In this document: positions 50,278-59,637 of the stretch, one piece after another | How the letters are laid out: each line of letters opens with the position of its first letter | Numbering within the stretch: position 1 is the first letter of the stretch | Origin: an uncultured Lachnospiraceae bacterium | GTDB lineage: Bacteria > Bacillota > Clostridia > Lachnospirales > Lachnospiraceae | Reading direction: 5' to 3' | Assembly: GCA_910587295.1 (NCBI GenBank) | Contig: CAJULP010000058.1 | Span: 13,750-77,749, forward strand | DNA length: 64,000 bases | Made by a program: the position numbers and the translations under genes | Notes under the pieces: generated by a model | Seen by the model: only the letters and a program-made list of their open reading frames with translations | What the model was told of the DNA's origin: nothing | Database searches by the model: none

Positions 50278-51240
50278 ATGACTGCATTTCGTTTTGCAAT
50301 CATGGGGGCCGGCGGCATTGCAGGAAAGTTCTGCCATGCAGTCTCCATACTGAACGATTGTGAAGTCTGTGCGGTTTCCAGTAAGAATAGGAACAGGGCA
50401 GAGGCTTTTGCCGGTAAGTTTGGAATCAGAAAGTATTATGACAGTTATGAGGAAATGCTGGAAGTGGAAAAGCCGGATTGCGTGTATATTGCAGTGACTA
50501 CCAATGATCATTACCGGCTGTCCTTACTGTGTGTGGAAAAGAAGGTTCCGGTGGTGTGCGAGAAGGCTATGTTTCAAAACACCAGGGAAGCGGCAGAGGT
50601 TTTTGGCATGGCAAAAGAAAACGGCGTGTTTGTGATGGAAGCCATGTGGAGTCGTTTTTTACCTGCTGTCCGTAAAGTGAAAGAATGGGTTTTGGGAGGC
50701 CGGATCGGAACGATTGAGATTTCCCAGTTTTCTATCGGTTTTAAAGCCCCAAAGGAAAAGGACAACCGGTATTTCAGCCCGGCGCTTGGGGGAGGTGCGG
50801 CAAAGGATATTACCGTTTATGCTTATGAGCTTACCACCTTTATCCTAAATCAGGAAATAGAGAAGATGGACGTAACGGCAGCATGGAGCGATACGGGGGT
50901 AGATGTAAACAATCATATTTCCATCACCTTTGACCACGCCCTTGCCGATCTGACAGCCAGTTTCATGGTGAACCTGGAAGAAAAGATGGTAATCTATGGT
51001 GAGAACGGGAAGATTGTGATGCCAAAGCCCCATTTCGCCTCGGAATGTTTTCTTTATGATGAAAAGGGGGAACCGGTGGAGCATTTTGTTGACGGGGAAA
51101 CACAAAACGGGTTTACCTATGAGATTGAGGAAGCGGTACGCTGTATCAGAGAAGGAAGCCTGGAGAGCAGGGTGATCCCATGGGAAGATACCATGGCATG
51201 TGCCAGGTTATTTGACAGGATCGAGGAAACAAAAGGATAA
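50278..51240 (+). CDS. Gfo/Idh/MocA-family oxidoreductase
   Basis: A 320-residue NAD(P)-dependent oxidoreductase. The Rossmann motif MGAGGIAGKFCHAV is at the N-terminus. The conserved Lys of VVCEKAM lies near residue 100. The C-terminal alpha/beta substrate domain ends about residue 310. Family members oxidise or isomerise sugars and inositols; trans-dihydrodiol/xylose dehydrogenases belong here. Its position 13 bases after the xylosidase suggests oxidation of a xylose-derived sugar, but the substrate cannot be read from sequence. Confidence 0.88.
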   Translation: MTAFRFAIMGAGGIAGKFCHAVSILNDCEVCAVSSKNRNRAEAFAGKFGIRKYYDSYEEMLEVEKPDCVYIAVTTNDHYRLSLLCVEKKVPVVCEKAMFQNTREAAEVFGMAKENGVFVMEAMWSRFLPAVRKVKEWVLGGRIGTIEISQFSIGFKAPKEKDNRYFSPALGGGAAKDITVYAYELTTFILNQEIEKMDVTAAWSDTGVDVNNHISITFDHALADLTASFMVNLEEKMVIYGENGKIVMPKPHFASECFLYDEKGEPVEHFVDGETQNGFTYEIEEAVRCIREGSLESRVIPWEDTMACARLFDRIEETKG

Positions 51241-51288
51241 AACGAAATGGGAAAACACGTTGCAGGTTAGACCAAAAGGAGGATTAAG

Positions 51289-52458
51289 ATGAGCGCATTT
51301 GTGACGGGGCAATACCGCAATATTTTTGCGGAAACAGGAAAGAGCGGGGAAGAGATCCAAAAGAAGATCCGGGATGCGGTAAACACATTTTTTTACGGCA
51401 GCGAGGAGGAGCGGCTCTACCATCCGGTGGGAGAAGATATGGGGTATCTGGAGGATACCGGGAACCATGATGCCAGAACGGAAGGGATGTCCTACGGTAT
51501 GATGATGTGCGTCCAGCTTGACATGAAGGAAGAGTTTGACCGGATCTGGAAATGGTCTAAGACTTATATGTATATGGAAGAAGGGGAAAACGAAGGCTAT
51601 TTTGCATGGAGCTGTAAGACAAATGGTGAAAAAAATTCCTACGGACCTGCACCGGACGGGGAAGAATTTTATGCCATGGCGCTGTTTTTTGCTTCCCACC
51701 GCTGGGGGGATGGGGAAGGCATCTTCCATTATTCCAATGAGGCAAGAAACATCTTAAGGGCGTGCATCCATAAAGGGGAAAATGGGCGTCCCGGGGCTGC
51801 TATGTGGAACAGGGAAAATAAGCAGATTTTATTTGTGCCCGGTTCTGCGTTTACGGATCCTTCTTATCATCTTCCTCATTTTTACGAGCTGTTTGCGCTC
51901 TGGGCGGATGAAAAGGACCGGCCGTTCTGGAAACAGGCGGCCTGCGCAAGCAGGGAATATTTGGTGAAGGCCTGCCATCCGGTTACAGGGATGAATCCGG
52001 AATATGGGAATTTTGACGGAACCCCCATGTCAAAGAAGATGCCCTGGGGAGGCCGCCATGACCAATTTTATAGTGACGCTTATCGGACGGCGGCCAATAT
52101 TGGGCTTGACTGTGCCTGGTTTGGTGATGATAAGGGGCATTATAGTGGGCCCCTGCGCCTGATGCGTTTTCTTGGCACGGACCTGGAAGGGGCAAGATGT
52201 GTATATGAAGTGGACGGAAAGCCTGTGGATATGACGGTGCTCCATCCGTTAGGGCTTTTGGCAACTACGGCTCAGGGGGCTTTGACGGTGGCAAAAGAGG
52301 ATTCTGATGACCCAAACAGCGATTGGAATGTGGCGAAACGTTGGGTGGAGTGGTTCTGGAACCAGCCAATGCGTAAGGGCAGCAGAAGATATTATGATAA
52401 TTGTTTGTATCTCTTTGCCCTTTTGGCGTTAAGTGGAAATTACCGGATATATAAGTAA
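51289..52458 (+). CDS. GH8 reducing-end xylose-releasing exo-oligoxylanase (Rex type)
   Basis: Family GH8 (alpha/alpha)6-barrel enzyme of 389 residues with no signal peptide. The acid Glu is in DARTEGMSYGMMMCVQLD (about residue 67-80), and the base Asp is likely in QFYSDAYRTAANI (about 258-270). The FAWSCKTNGE and SYHLPHFYELFA stretches resemble the Rex enzymes of Bacillus halodurans as I recall them. Such enzymes remove xylose from the reducing end of xylo-oligosaccharides, complementing the GH39 enzyme, which works from the other end. Confidence 0.92.
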   Translation: MSAFVTGQYRNIFAETGKSGEEIQKKIRDAVNTFFYGSEEERLYHPVGEDMGYLEDTGNHDARTEGMSYGMMMCVQLDMKEEFDRIWKWSKTYMYMEEGENEGYFAWSCKTNGEKNSYGPAPDGEEFYAMALFFASHRWGDGEGIFHYSNEARNILRACIHKGENGRPGAAMWNRENKQILFVPGSAFTDPSYHLPHFYELFALWADEKDRPFWKQAACASREYLVKACHPVTGMNPEYGNFDGTPMSKKMPWGGRHDQFYSDAYRTAANIGLDCAWFGDDKGHYSGPLRLMRFLGTDLEGARCVYEVDGKPVDMTVLHPLGLLATTAQGALTVAKEDSDDPNSDWNVAKRWVEWFWNQPMRKGSRRYYDNCLYLFALLALSGNYRIYK

Positions 52459-52484
52459 GAAGGGAGCGGGCAAACCGTGAGTAT

Positions 52485-53009
52485 ATGTACCACTTGGAAA
52501 ACCGTTTCCTATTATTGAATTTTAACATAGAGGCCGTGCCTTGTCTGCAGATTCAGGTTTCCGGGAAGACTGATATGACGCTGATGGTGCGGATTCCGTG
52601 GTGGATGGCCGGAAAGGCGCAGATTTCAGTTAATGGAAAAGAAGTTTATTGTTCTGACCAGAGTTCGATCTTTGTTCCGTTAGAGAGGACCTGGGAAGAT
52701 GGGGATGTGGTCCGTATCGTGCTTCCAAAGACGGTTAAAGCCGAACCGCTTCCCGACCGGGAAGATACGGTGGCATTTCTGTACGGGCCGGTAGTGCTTG
52801 CGGGAATCTGTGAGGAGGAGAGGATGCTTCATGTTCCGGATGTCAGGCATCCTGAAACGGTTTTGACCCATGACAATGAGCGGGAGTGGGGGAGCTGGAA
52901 ATCAACCTTCCGTACTTTGGGCCAGGAGCGCAGTATACGGTTTGTGCCGCTGCATGAAGTGGGGTATGACAGGTACAGCGTTTATTTTCCGATAAAGGAA
53001 GAACGTTAG
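52485..53009 (+). pseudogene. C-terminal fragment of a GH127 beta-L-arabinofuranosidase
   Basis: A 174-codon open frame matching only the C-terminal beta-sandwich of GH127 (formerly DUF1680) enzymes: the strand motif VRIPWWMAGKAQISVNGKEV, the RTWEDGDVVRIVLPK segment and LPDREDTVAFLYGPVVLAG. The catalytic (alpha/alpha)6 domain, about 400 residues with the Cys and Glu active site, is missing. The first 20 residues are unrelated. There is no good ribosome site for the apparent start. A 5' deletion has removed an arabinose-side-chain activity that would have fitted the cluster. Confidence 0.8.
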
Positions 53010-53032
53010 AGGGAAAGGAGTTACTGTGAAAA

Positions 53033-53081
53033 TGCTTGCGCCCAAATTTGTAGGCTTTTGAAAACATGGAGGATTTTTATG
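53033..53081 (+). repeat. 49-base leader repeat, copy 2
   Basis: Matches copy 1 at 32628-32676 at 47 of 49 positions. It contains the ribosome site TGGAGG and ends with the ATG of the GH31 gene. TACTGTGAAAA directly precedes it (53022-53032). Confidence 0.8.
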
Positions 53082-55079
53082 GATTATATCTTAAAAGACG
53101 GGAATGGGATTATATTTGAAAATGGAGGAGAAACTCTGCGGATCGAGCCCTGGGGGGAAAATTCACTAAGAGTCAGGGCATGTATGATGCGGGAGATCAA
53201 AGATACGGATTACGCTTTGCTTCCGCCTGCGGAGACCGAAGCGGACATCCGGATTATGGATGAGTTTCATGGCAGTATCACAAACGGAAAAATTACGGCC
53301 CGGCTGGAGGTATCCCAGTGGAGAAAATGCTGTCAGATCAGTTTTTACAATCAGAAAGAGGAATTGCTTTTCAGGGAAGAAGGGGATGGCGGCGCGCTGA
53401 ACAATCATTCCAGGCATTTTAAGGCAAGGCTTGGGGGTGATTACGAGCTTACAGTGACCTTCCATGCGGACCCGGAAGAAAAGCTGTTTGGTATGGGGCA
53501 GTATCAGCAGGAGCTTTTGGATGTGAAAAACTGTGTGCTGGAGCTTGCCCACAGAAATTCCCAGGCCTCCGTGCCCTTTGTCCTTTCGGATAAAGGATAT
53601 GGGTTCTTTTGGCATAATCCGGCCATAGGGAAAGTAGTTTTTGGCAAGAATCTGACTCAGTGGTATGCGGAAAGCACGGACCAGATGGATTACTGGGTGA
53701 CGGCAGGGGATACGCCGGACGAGATTGAGCAGGCTTACGCCAGGGCAACGGGAACGGTTCCCATGATGCCGGAATACGGCATGGGGTTTTGGCAGTGTAA
53801 GCTCCGCTATTGGAACCAGGAGCAGCTTCTTAATGTGGCAAGGGAATATCACAGGCGGGGCGTTCCGGTGGACGTGATCGTGGTGGACTTCTATCATTGG
53901 CCAAAGTGCGGGGATTTCCGGTTTGACGAGGCGGATTTTCCAGATCCAAAGGCTATGGTGGAGGAATTAAAAGGTTATGGCATGGAGTTGATGGTTTCTA
54001 TTTGGCCGCAGATCAACCTGACCAGCGAAAATTATGAAGAGATGCGTAAAAAAGGCCTTCTCATCAAAAATGAGCGGGGGGTGGAGATTGCCATGCGGTT
54101 TGAAGGGGAAAATACCTTCTTTGACGCTACCAACCCGAAGGCAAGGGATTATGTCTGGAAATTGTGCAAAAAGAATTATTATGATTATGGGATCAAGGTA
54201 TTTTGGTTGGATGAGGCGGAACCGGAGTTTTCTACTTATGATTACGACAATTACCGCTATTTTGCAGGGCCTGTTACCAAGATTGGCAATATTTACCCGC
54301 AGCTATACGCAAGGACCTTTTATGACGGGCAGATACAGTCAGGGATGGAGACGGCGGTGAACCTGCTCCGGTGTGCATGGGCGGGCAGCCAGCGGTATGG
54401 CGCCCTTGTCTGGTCGGGGGATATCCACAGCGACTGGGAGACTTTCCGCAGACAGCTCTGCGCAGGCCTGAATATGGGGATTGCCGGCATTCCGTGGTGG
54501 ACTACGGATATCGGCGGGTTTTCCGGTGGAAACCCGGATGACCCGGCGTTTAGGCAGCTTTTGGTACGCTGGTTCCAGTGGGGAACTTTCTGCCCGGTGA
54601 TGCGTCTGCACGGCGACCGTGTTCCTCAGACGCCCCTAAACCACGCAGATGGCTCGCCTACCATGCCTACCGGGGCGGACAATGAGATCTGGAGCTTTGG
54701 CGACGACCATACTCCGATCCTTGAAAAGTATATCCGATTCCGGGAGAAAATGCGCCCGTATGTGAGAGAGTTGATGAAGGAAGCCCATGAGACGGGCCGA
54801 CCTGTGATCCGTCCAATGTTTTATGAGTTTCCCGATGATAAAACATGCTGGGATCTGCAGGACCAGTATCTGTTTGGGGGAGATCTGCTGGTAGCGCCTA
54901 TTGTGCATGAAAATACATACGAACGGGAAGTGTATTTACCCAAAGGGGCAAAGTGGACACTAATCTATGACGGAACGGAATATGATGGCGGACAGACGGT
55001 AAATGTGCCGGCAGATATCAGTCAGATTCCGGTGTTTTTGCGGGATGGGAGCCATGATGAGCTGATTAAGGAAATTTAA
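53079..55079 (+). CDS. GH31 alpha-glycosidase, probable alpha-xylosidase
   Basis: Family GH31 enzyme of 666 residues, no signal peptide. The N-terminal beta-sandwich (about 1-220) is followed by a TIM barrel. The nucleophile Asp is in VFWLDEAEPEFSTYDYD (about 383-400). WWTTDIGGFSGG and the acid-base region RLHGDRVPQTP follow. C-terminal beta domains start about residue 575. The YicI/XylS subgroup removes alpha-xylose from xyloglucan oligosaccharides; alpha-glucosidase activity cannot be excluded. I chose ATG 53079 because TGGAGG is correctly placed for it. It closes the xylan cluster. Confidence 0.93.
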   Translation: MDYILKDGNGIIFENGGETLRIEPWGENSLRVRACMMREIKDTDYALLPPAETEADIRIMDEFHGSITNGKITARLEVSQWRKCCQISFYNQKEELLFREEGDGGALNNHSRHFKARLGGDYELTVTFHADPEEKLFGMGQYQQELLDVKNCVLELAHRNSQASVPFVLSDKGYGFFWHNPAIGKVVFGKNLTQWYAESTDQMDYWVTAGDTPDEIEQAYARATGTVPMMPEYGMGFWQCKLRYWNQEQLLNVAREYHRRGVPVDVIVVDFYHWPKCGDFRFDEADFPDPKAMVEELKGYGMELMVSIWPQINLTSENYEEMRKKGLLIKNERGVEIAMRFEGENTFFDATNPKARDYVWKLCKKNYYDYGIKVFWLDEAEPEFSTYDYDNYRYFAGPVTKIGNIYPQLYARTFYDGQIQSGMETAVNLLRCAWAGSQRYGALVWSGDIHSDWETFRRQLCAGLNMGIAGIPWWTTDIGGFSGGNPDDPAFRQLLVRWFQWGTFCPVMRLHGDRVPQTPLNHADGSPTMPTGADNEIWSFGDDHTPILEKYIRFREKMRPYVRELMKEAHETGRPVIRPMFYEFPDDKTCWDLQDQYLFGGDLLVAPIVHENTYEREVYLPKGAKWTLIYDGTEYDGGQTVNVPADISQIPVFLRDGSHDELIKEI

Positions 55080-55104
55080 AAAGAGCCTTGCTGAAAATAT
55101 GTAT

Positions 55105-55163
55105 AATACAATATATAGTGCTATACAGTTAGATTTTGGATGGATAGTACTATATATTGTATT
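55105..55163. repeat. 20-base inverted repeat overlapping a gene start
   Basis: Left arm 55105-55124 (begins AATACAATATATAGT) and right arm 55144-55163 are complementary at 19 of 20 positions, the exception being a G-T wobble, around a 19-base loop. The right arm contains the TTG at 55157 that opens the next frame. It may end the GH31 transcript or sequester the start of the nuclease gene. Confidence 0.75.
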
Positions 55164-56287
55164 TATTTTCTTTGGATGTAAAAAATGAAGGCAAGATTTT
55201 TTACATTTTGCGGTTTAACGACACACAAAATCAGGTTTCAGTGCACGAAGATAACTGCAAGACCTGGCTTAGGGCAAGTGGGCCATTGCGTATCCGTATG
55301 ACAAATGATTACCTGTTCCGTGCCCTTTTACAGAGGAATAATTATGTCCTGAAAGGGCTTGTATGCGCATTTTTGCACTTGCCTTATGAGCGTGTTAAGA
55401 CAGCGGCGATCGCCAATCCCGTCATATTGGGTGAGACCGTTGATGAAAAAACATTTTTCCTGGATGTTTTCGTTACATTAAATGATTATGACCGCATTAA
55501 TTTGGAACTGCAGGTGTTAAACGAGCATAATTGGCCAGTGCGGTCTTTGAGCTATCTGTGCCGCAGCTTTGACAATTTAAATTCTGGTGAGGATTATAAT
55601 GATGTCAGACCGGCGGTCCAGGTAGGGATCTTAGATTTCACGCTCTTTCCGGACCATCCTGAATTTTATTCTACTTATCAGTTTCTAAACATTAAAAACC
55701 ATACGATATATAGTGACAAAATACAGCTTTCTGTGTTAAACTTAACTCGTAAGGATTTAGCTGTCGAAGAAGACAAGAAATATCATCTTGACCTTTGGGC
55801 TTCTTTCTTTAAGGCTGACACGTGGGAGGAATTGAAAATGATCGCAAAACAGGATGAATTTATTGATGAAGCTTGTGCTACCGTATACCAGCTTAGCCAG
55901 GAAGAAAAGATCCGCCTGCAATGTGAAGCACGGGAGGATTATTACCGCAGGCAGCGGACGATCCAGAATGATATGGACAGGAAGCTGCGCACCATTGAAA
56001 ATCAAAATACTACAATTGAAAGCCAAAATACGAAGATTGAAAACCAAAATGCAACAATCGAAAGCCAAAATGTGAAGATTGAAAATCAAAATGCAACAAT
56101 CGAAAGCCAAAATGTAATGATTGAAAAGCAGAATGCGACAATCGAAAACCAAAATGTAATGATTGAAAAGCAGAATGCGGTAATTAAAGACCAGAATAAA
56201 AGGATTAAATGGTTGGAAGAAAAAATTCTTTCTTTACAGGAAGAGGCTGATTCTTTAAAGAAGCTTCTGTCAGAGCATATCATGTAA
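55157..56287 (+). CDS. Rpn-family PD-(D/E)XK nuclease with heptad-repeat tail
   Basis: Rpn-type recombination-promoting nuclease/transposase-like protein of up to 376 residues. The core starts at MTNDYLFRALLQRNNYVLKG. The likely active site is the Asp of FFLDVFVTL and the Glu of INLELQVL. SLSYLCRSFDNL and LDFTLFPDHPEFY are typical of the family. Residues about 275-345 are ten heptads of the IENQNAT type, then a further coiled coil. The start is uncertain: TTG 55157 lies in the inverted repeat without a clear ribosome site, while ATG 55298 would begin right at the core. These genes are often multicopy and mobile. Confidence 0.85.
   Translation: MYLFSLDVKNEGKIFYILRFNDTQNQVSVHEDNCKTWLRASGPLRIRMTNDYLFRALLQRNNYVLKGLVCAFLHLPYERVKTAAIANPVILGETVDEKTFFLDVFVTLNDYDRINLELQVLNEHNWPVRSLSYLCRSFDNLNSGEDYNDVRPAVQVGILDFTLFPDHPEFYSTYQFLNIKNHTIYSDKIQLSVLNLTRKDLAVEEDKKYHLDLWASFFKADTWEELKMIAKQDEFIDEACATVYQLSQEEKIRLQCEAREDYYRRQRTIQNDMDRKLRTIENQNTTIESQNTKIENQNATIESQNVKIENQNATIESQNVMIEKQNATIENQNVMIEKQNAVIKDQNKRIKWLEEKILSLQEEADSLKKLLSEHIM
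55996..56205 (+). repeat. Ten tandem 21-base coding repeats (heptad array)
   Basis: Units of 21 bases, each encoding I-(E/K)-(N/S/K/D)-Q-N plus two residues, are repeated ten times within the Rpn-family gene. Neighbouring units are nearly identical at DNA level, with two alternating types (ENQN and ESQN), which indicates recent duplication. Confidence 0.85.
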
Positions 56288-56323
56288 TGAGACATTGATG
56301 GAGGTGTAAGTAGGTGCTATTTT

Positions 56324-57574
56324 ATGAAAAAGGGATACTTATGGTGTATAGGTTTTGTCTTGTTGTTTAGCATTATAATTACAATTTGTTTTTTCAATCT
56401 TAAACAAGGCAATGATAATAATTTAGATGTGCTCTTTGAAGAAACTGTCAGTGCAAAGGAAGAATTTACTATTGATGAAATGTTGGCAGATTACGATGAA
56501 TTATGGGAAATGCTTGAAGAAAATTATTATTATTTTCCATATTTAGAAAGTCAAGGCATTGATGTTGAATCATTAAAAAGAATGACCAGACAGCAATTAG
56601 AAAATAGGATTTCTAATGTAGATGGTTTCATTTACTTGTTGGATTTTATGTTTAAAAAAATGAACAATTTTGCACATTTAAGTGTCGTAAGTCCTGAAAT
56701 GATTTTCGTATATCAGACATATTACAACTCTGAAGGGGTGGGGGATAATGGATGGAAAAACACATTACAAAACCCTCAAACGGCAGCATTGTATGAGTAT
56801 CTGAATAAAGTGCCATTCACAGAGAATTCAGAATTAATAACAGAACAAGTATTACCGGATATAGAAGTAGAACTTGATTTGCAACGTAAAATAGTAATCT
56901 TTAAAATACGAACATTTGATGATAAGATATACAAGAAGGAAAAGGGTTTTATTAACGAATATTTGACTTCTTTAGATAATGCCAAAATAGATCATATAAT
57001 TTTTGATATATGTGGTAATGCAGGAGGTAACGATGCTTATTGGATGGAGAATATTGTAGCGCCATTTGGAGGGAGTTATGAATGGGATACTTGGTGTTAT
57101 CTTCGGGATACAGAACTTATGAGAGAGTATTTTTTTGATGATTATACGCCAGAACTTATAAGTGAACTTTCGGGGCATGCCGTACCGGCAGATGTAAAAC
57201 AGCTAGGCTTGACACATTATTTTAAGCGTCAACAGACATTATCAACAGAAGCAACTCTCAAAAAAAATATTACGAATGCAAAGCGGTGGGTGATAATTGA
57301 TAATAGGGTATATTCGTCGGCAGATAGTTTCAGTGCTTTTTGTAAAGCGACAGGCTGGGCAACACTTGTGGGACAATCCACCCGTGGATGCGGTACGGGA
57401 AGTACACCTATTTTGATTTCGTTACCTAACACGGGTCTGTTAGTGAGATTCAGTGGAATAGTAGTGGAAACATATGAAGGCACGCTGAATGTGCTTGCCG
57501 GAACAAAACCAGATATTCAAGTTGACCCAATTGTGGGAAATTGTCAATACGTTATTAATCAATTGGTGGATTGA
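56324..57574 (+). CDS. S41-family serine peptidase, membrane-anchored
   Basis: A 416-residue protein with an N-terminal signal anchor (about residues 5-25) and an extracytoplasmic S41/C-terminal-processing-peptidase domain. The nucleophile is most likely a Ser of NRVYSSADSFSAF (about 328-340). The conserved strand IIFDICGNAGGNDAYW and STRGCGTGST support the family. No PDZ domain is evident. It is the first gene of the AT-rich island and its base composition differs sharply from the xylan genes. It could mature or degrade a secreted peptide handled by the adjacent ABC exporters. Confidence 0.85.
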   Translation: MKKGYLWCIGFVLLFSIIITICFFNLKQGNDNNLDVLFEETVSAKEEFTIDEMLADYDELWEMLEENYYYFPYLESQGIDVESLKRMTRQQLENRISNVDGFIYLLDFMFKKMNNFAHLSVVSPEMIFVYQTYYNSEGVGDNGWKNTLQNPQTAALYEYLNKVPFTENSELITEQVLPDIEVELDLQRKIVIFKIRTFDDKIYKKEKGFINEYLTSLDNAKIDHIIFDICGNAGGNDAYWMENIVAPFGGSYEWDTWCYLRDTELMREYFFDDYTPELISELSGHAVPADVKQLGLTHYFKRQQTLSTEATLKKNITNAKRWVIIDNRVYSSADSFSAFCKATGWATLVGQSTRGCGTGSTPILISLPNTGLLVRFSGIVVETYEGTLNVLAGTKPDIQVDPIVGNCQYVINQLVD

Positions 57575-57757
57575 ATTAATTATAGCGGAAAGATCTCTTT
57601 CTATTTCATTTGGAACGAGAATTGCAAACTGTAAAGCTTGTATAAACGGAACGTTCTGCTAATCATATATTACTTGAAATAATTTAGTATCAATAATTAG
57701 TTATATCAATTATTTACATGTGAAGTTTCAATAAATAATGGAAAGGGGTGGAAGATA

Positions 57758-59515
57758 TTGAAAAGAATAGTATTATATATCGCTAAAAATAACCGAAAAA
57801 GAATCACGGTGCTTTTCCTGCTTTCTTTTATTAGTGGTATTACTGTGCCTTTTATAACATCATATGAGTCTGAATTAGTTAATGCAGTAACCTCTTTGTT
57901 AGGTATGGACGTAAGTGTTATTGATTTGGTTCCAATTGTAACTATGTTGGCTTTTCTTTATCTTCTTTCCTATTTGATACCCAATTTTATACAATATCAA
58001 GAGGGGCTTTTATATCCAGATCTTGATAGGTTGGTTAAAGAACCACTAATATCAAATGTTGAAAATAGAAAGTACGAAATTTTGGAAGATCCATTGTTTA
58101 TAGATAAGTGGAATCGAATAATGGACAAAATGGATGATAAACTGAAAGAATTATTGCCCACGGTGTTTGGTTTGACCACAACTAGCATTAGTGTTTTCGG
58201 AATGTTAATTTATGTTCTAAAGGAATCAAGAGAAATTGCACTACTGTACTCACTGATTTTGATTGCATTATTTTATGAAAGTAAAAAGGCAGCTAACGCT
58301 CTTTATACATTAAATAAACAATTTACAAGTACAGAACGTCGAATTATGTATATGAATAATATTACAAACAAAAAGGAGTACATACAGGAGCGCAAAATAT
58401 TTAATTATACGCCATTTGTAAATACAAAAAGAATTGATTTTATGTATAAAGAGCGTATAGAGCAAAAGAATATAGATTTTAAGTTTGCGTTTTTGTCTGC
58501 GCTGGTTGAGGCATCAGGATATATTGCAACTATCATAGTAATGATTATAATGTTTTCCCAGTTAAAAGCAAATAGTATAACTATTGGTTTTTTTATTGCA
58601 TTTTCAAGAGCTACGCTGACCTTGAATAATACTATGCAGTATAAAGTTAAAAACAAGCTTGATATAATTGCACAGCAGAGGATATTTTGGAGTGAGTTTT
58701 GGGAATTAGTCAATACTGAAAAAACTGAAATAAATAAAGATTTTATTTTACCGCAAGTACCATTTAGGAGTTTAGAATTTCGAAATGTTTCTTTTTCGTA
58801 CCCGAACGGTACGGAAGTGCTTAAAGATATATCATTTAAGATAGAATCAGATAAACATTATGCGTTAGTAGGAGAGAATGGATGTGGAAAATCAACTATA
58901 GTAAAATTGATTTTGGGATTTTATGAGCCTACAAAAGGAAAGATATTGCTGAATGGGAAAAGTATACAAAGATATTCTCAGGAATCTTTAACAAAATATT
59001 TTTCAGTTGTCTTTCAGGATTTTGCGCAATATGCAGTGACGTTTAAAGAGAATATCACTCTTGGAAATATAGTTGATAAAGAAGTATATGATGATACAGT
59101 ATTGTCTGTTGGTCTGGCGGCTGTAAAAAATAAATTGCCTTATAGAGATGATACAATTTTAGGGCGGATTGAAAATACGGGGGTAGATTTATCAGGAGGG
59201 GAATGGCAGAAAGCGGCAATGGCGCGTGCGTTATGTAAACAAGGTGAGTTTGTTATTTTGGATGAACCAACTGCGAGCATGGATCCAATAGCGGAAAGCA
59301 ATATGTATTCTCAATTCAATAGTCTTATGAGGAATAGAGGAACTATATTTATTTCACATCGATTAGCTTCAGCTACGTTAGCAGATAAAATATTTGTTAT
59401 AAAAGACAAAAAGGTATGTGAAAGCGGAACACATCAGGAATTAATAAATCAAAGAGGATATTACTATATCATGTTTAATATGCAAAAGAAATGGTATTGG
59501 AAAGAAAGTATGTAA
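57758..59515 (+). CDS. ABC exporter half-transporter 1
   Basis: A fused permease-ATPase of 585 residues. About six transmembrane helices lie in residues 1-300. The ATPase domain has Walker A GENGCGKST (about 373-381), signature LSGGEWQKAAMARAL, Walker B FVILDEPTASMD with the catalytic Glu, and the H-loop His in FISHRLASAT. No C39 peptidase domain is present. The TTG start follows GGGGTGG. With the next gene it probably forms a heterodimeric exporter. The LSGGEWQK signature is common among exporters of modified peptides, which is suggestive only. Confidence 0.92.
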   Translation: MKRIVLYIAKNNRKRITVLFLLSFISGITVPFITSYESELVNAVTSLLGMDVSVIDLVPIVTMLAFLYLLSYLIPNFIQYQEGLLYPDLDRLVKEPLISNVENRKYEILEDPLFIDKWNRIMDKMDDKLKELLPTVFGLTTTSISVFGMLIYVLKESREIALLYSLILIALFYESKKAANALYTLNKQFTSTERRIMYMNNITNKKEYIQERKIFNYTPFVNTKRIDFMYKERIEQKNIDFKFAFLSALVEASGYIATIIVMIIMFSQLKANSITIGFFIAFSRATLTLNNTMQYKVKNKLDIIAQQRIFWSEFWELVNTEKTEINKDFILPQVPFRSLEFRNVSFSYPNGTEVLKDISFKIESDKHYALVGENGCGKSTIVKLILGFYEPTKGKILLNGKSIQRYSQESLTKYFSVVFQDFAQYAVTFKENITLGNIVDKEVYDDTVLSVGLAAVKNKLPYRDDTILGRIENTGVDLSGGEWQKAAMARALCKQGEFVILDEPTASMDPIAESNMYSQFNSLMRNRGTIFISHRLASATLADKIFVIKDKKVCESGTHQELINQRGYYYIMFNMQKKWYWKESM

Positions 59516-59637
59516 CAAGAATATTCGAAATAAAATTTCTCCAATATGTTGTATCCATGTGATACACTAAAGTTATATGTATGATTTTTATTTTTTGCAG
59601 ATTTTTAAGAGGAATGTCAAATAGACATAAATGTTAT

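Noticed and set aside
53058..53078. Upstream ATG for the GH31 protein
   Set aside because: The ribosome site TGGAGG lies after it and is placed for ATG 53079, where the conserved sequence begins.
55996..56205. Regularly spaced 21-base repeats considered as a CRISPR-like array
   Set aside because: The repeats are contiguous, in frame and encode heptads of a coiled coil; there are no spacers and no cas genes.
57582..57662. Cys-rich short frame ending NCKACINGTFC considered as a RiPP precursor
   Set aside because: The frame has no start codon or ribosome site before it and overlaps the end of the peptidase gene in another frame.
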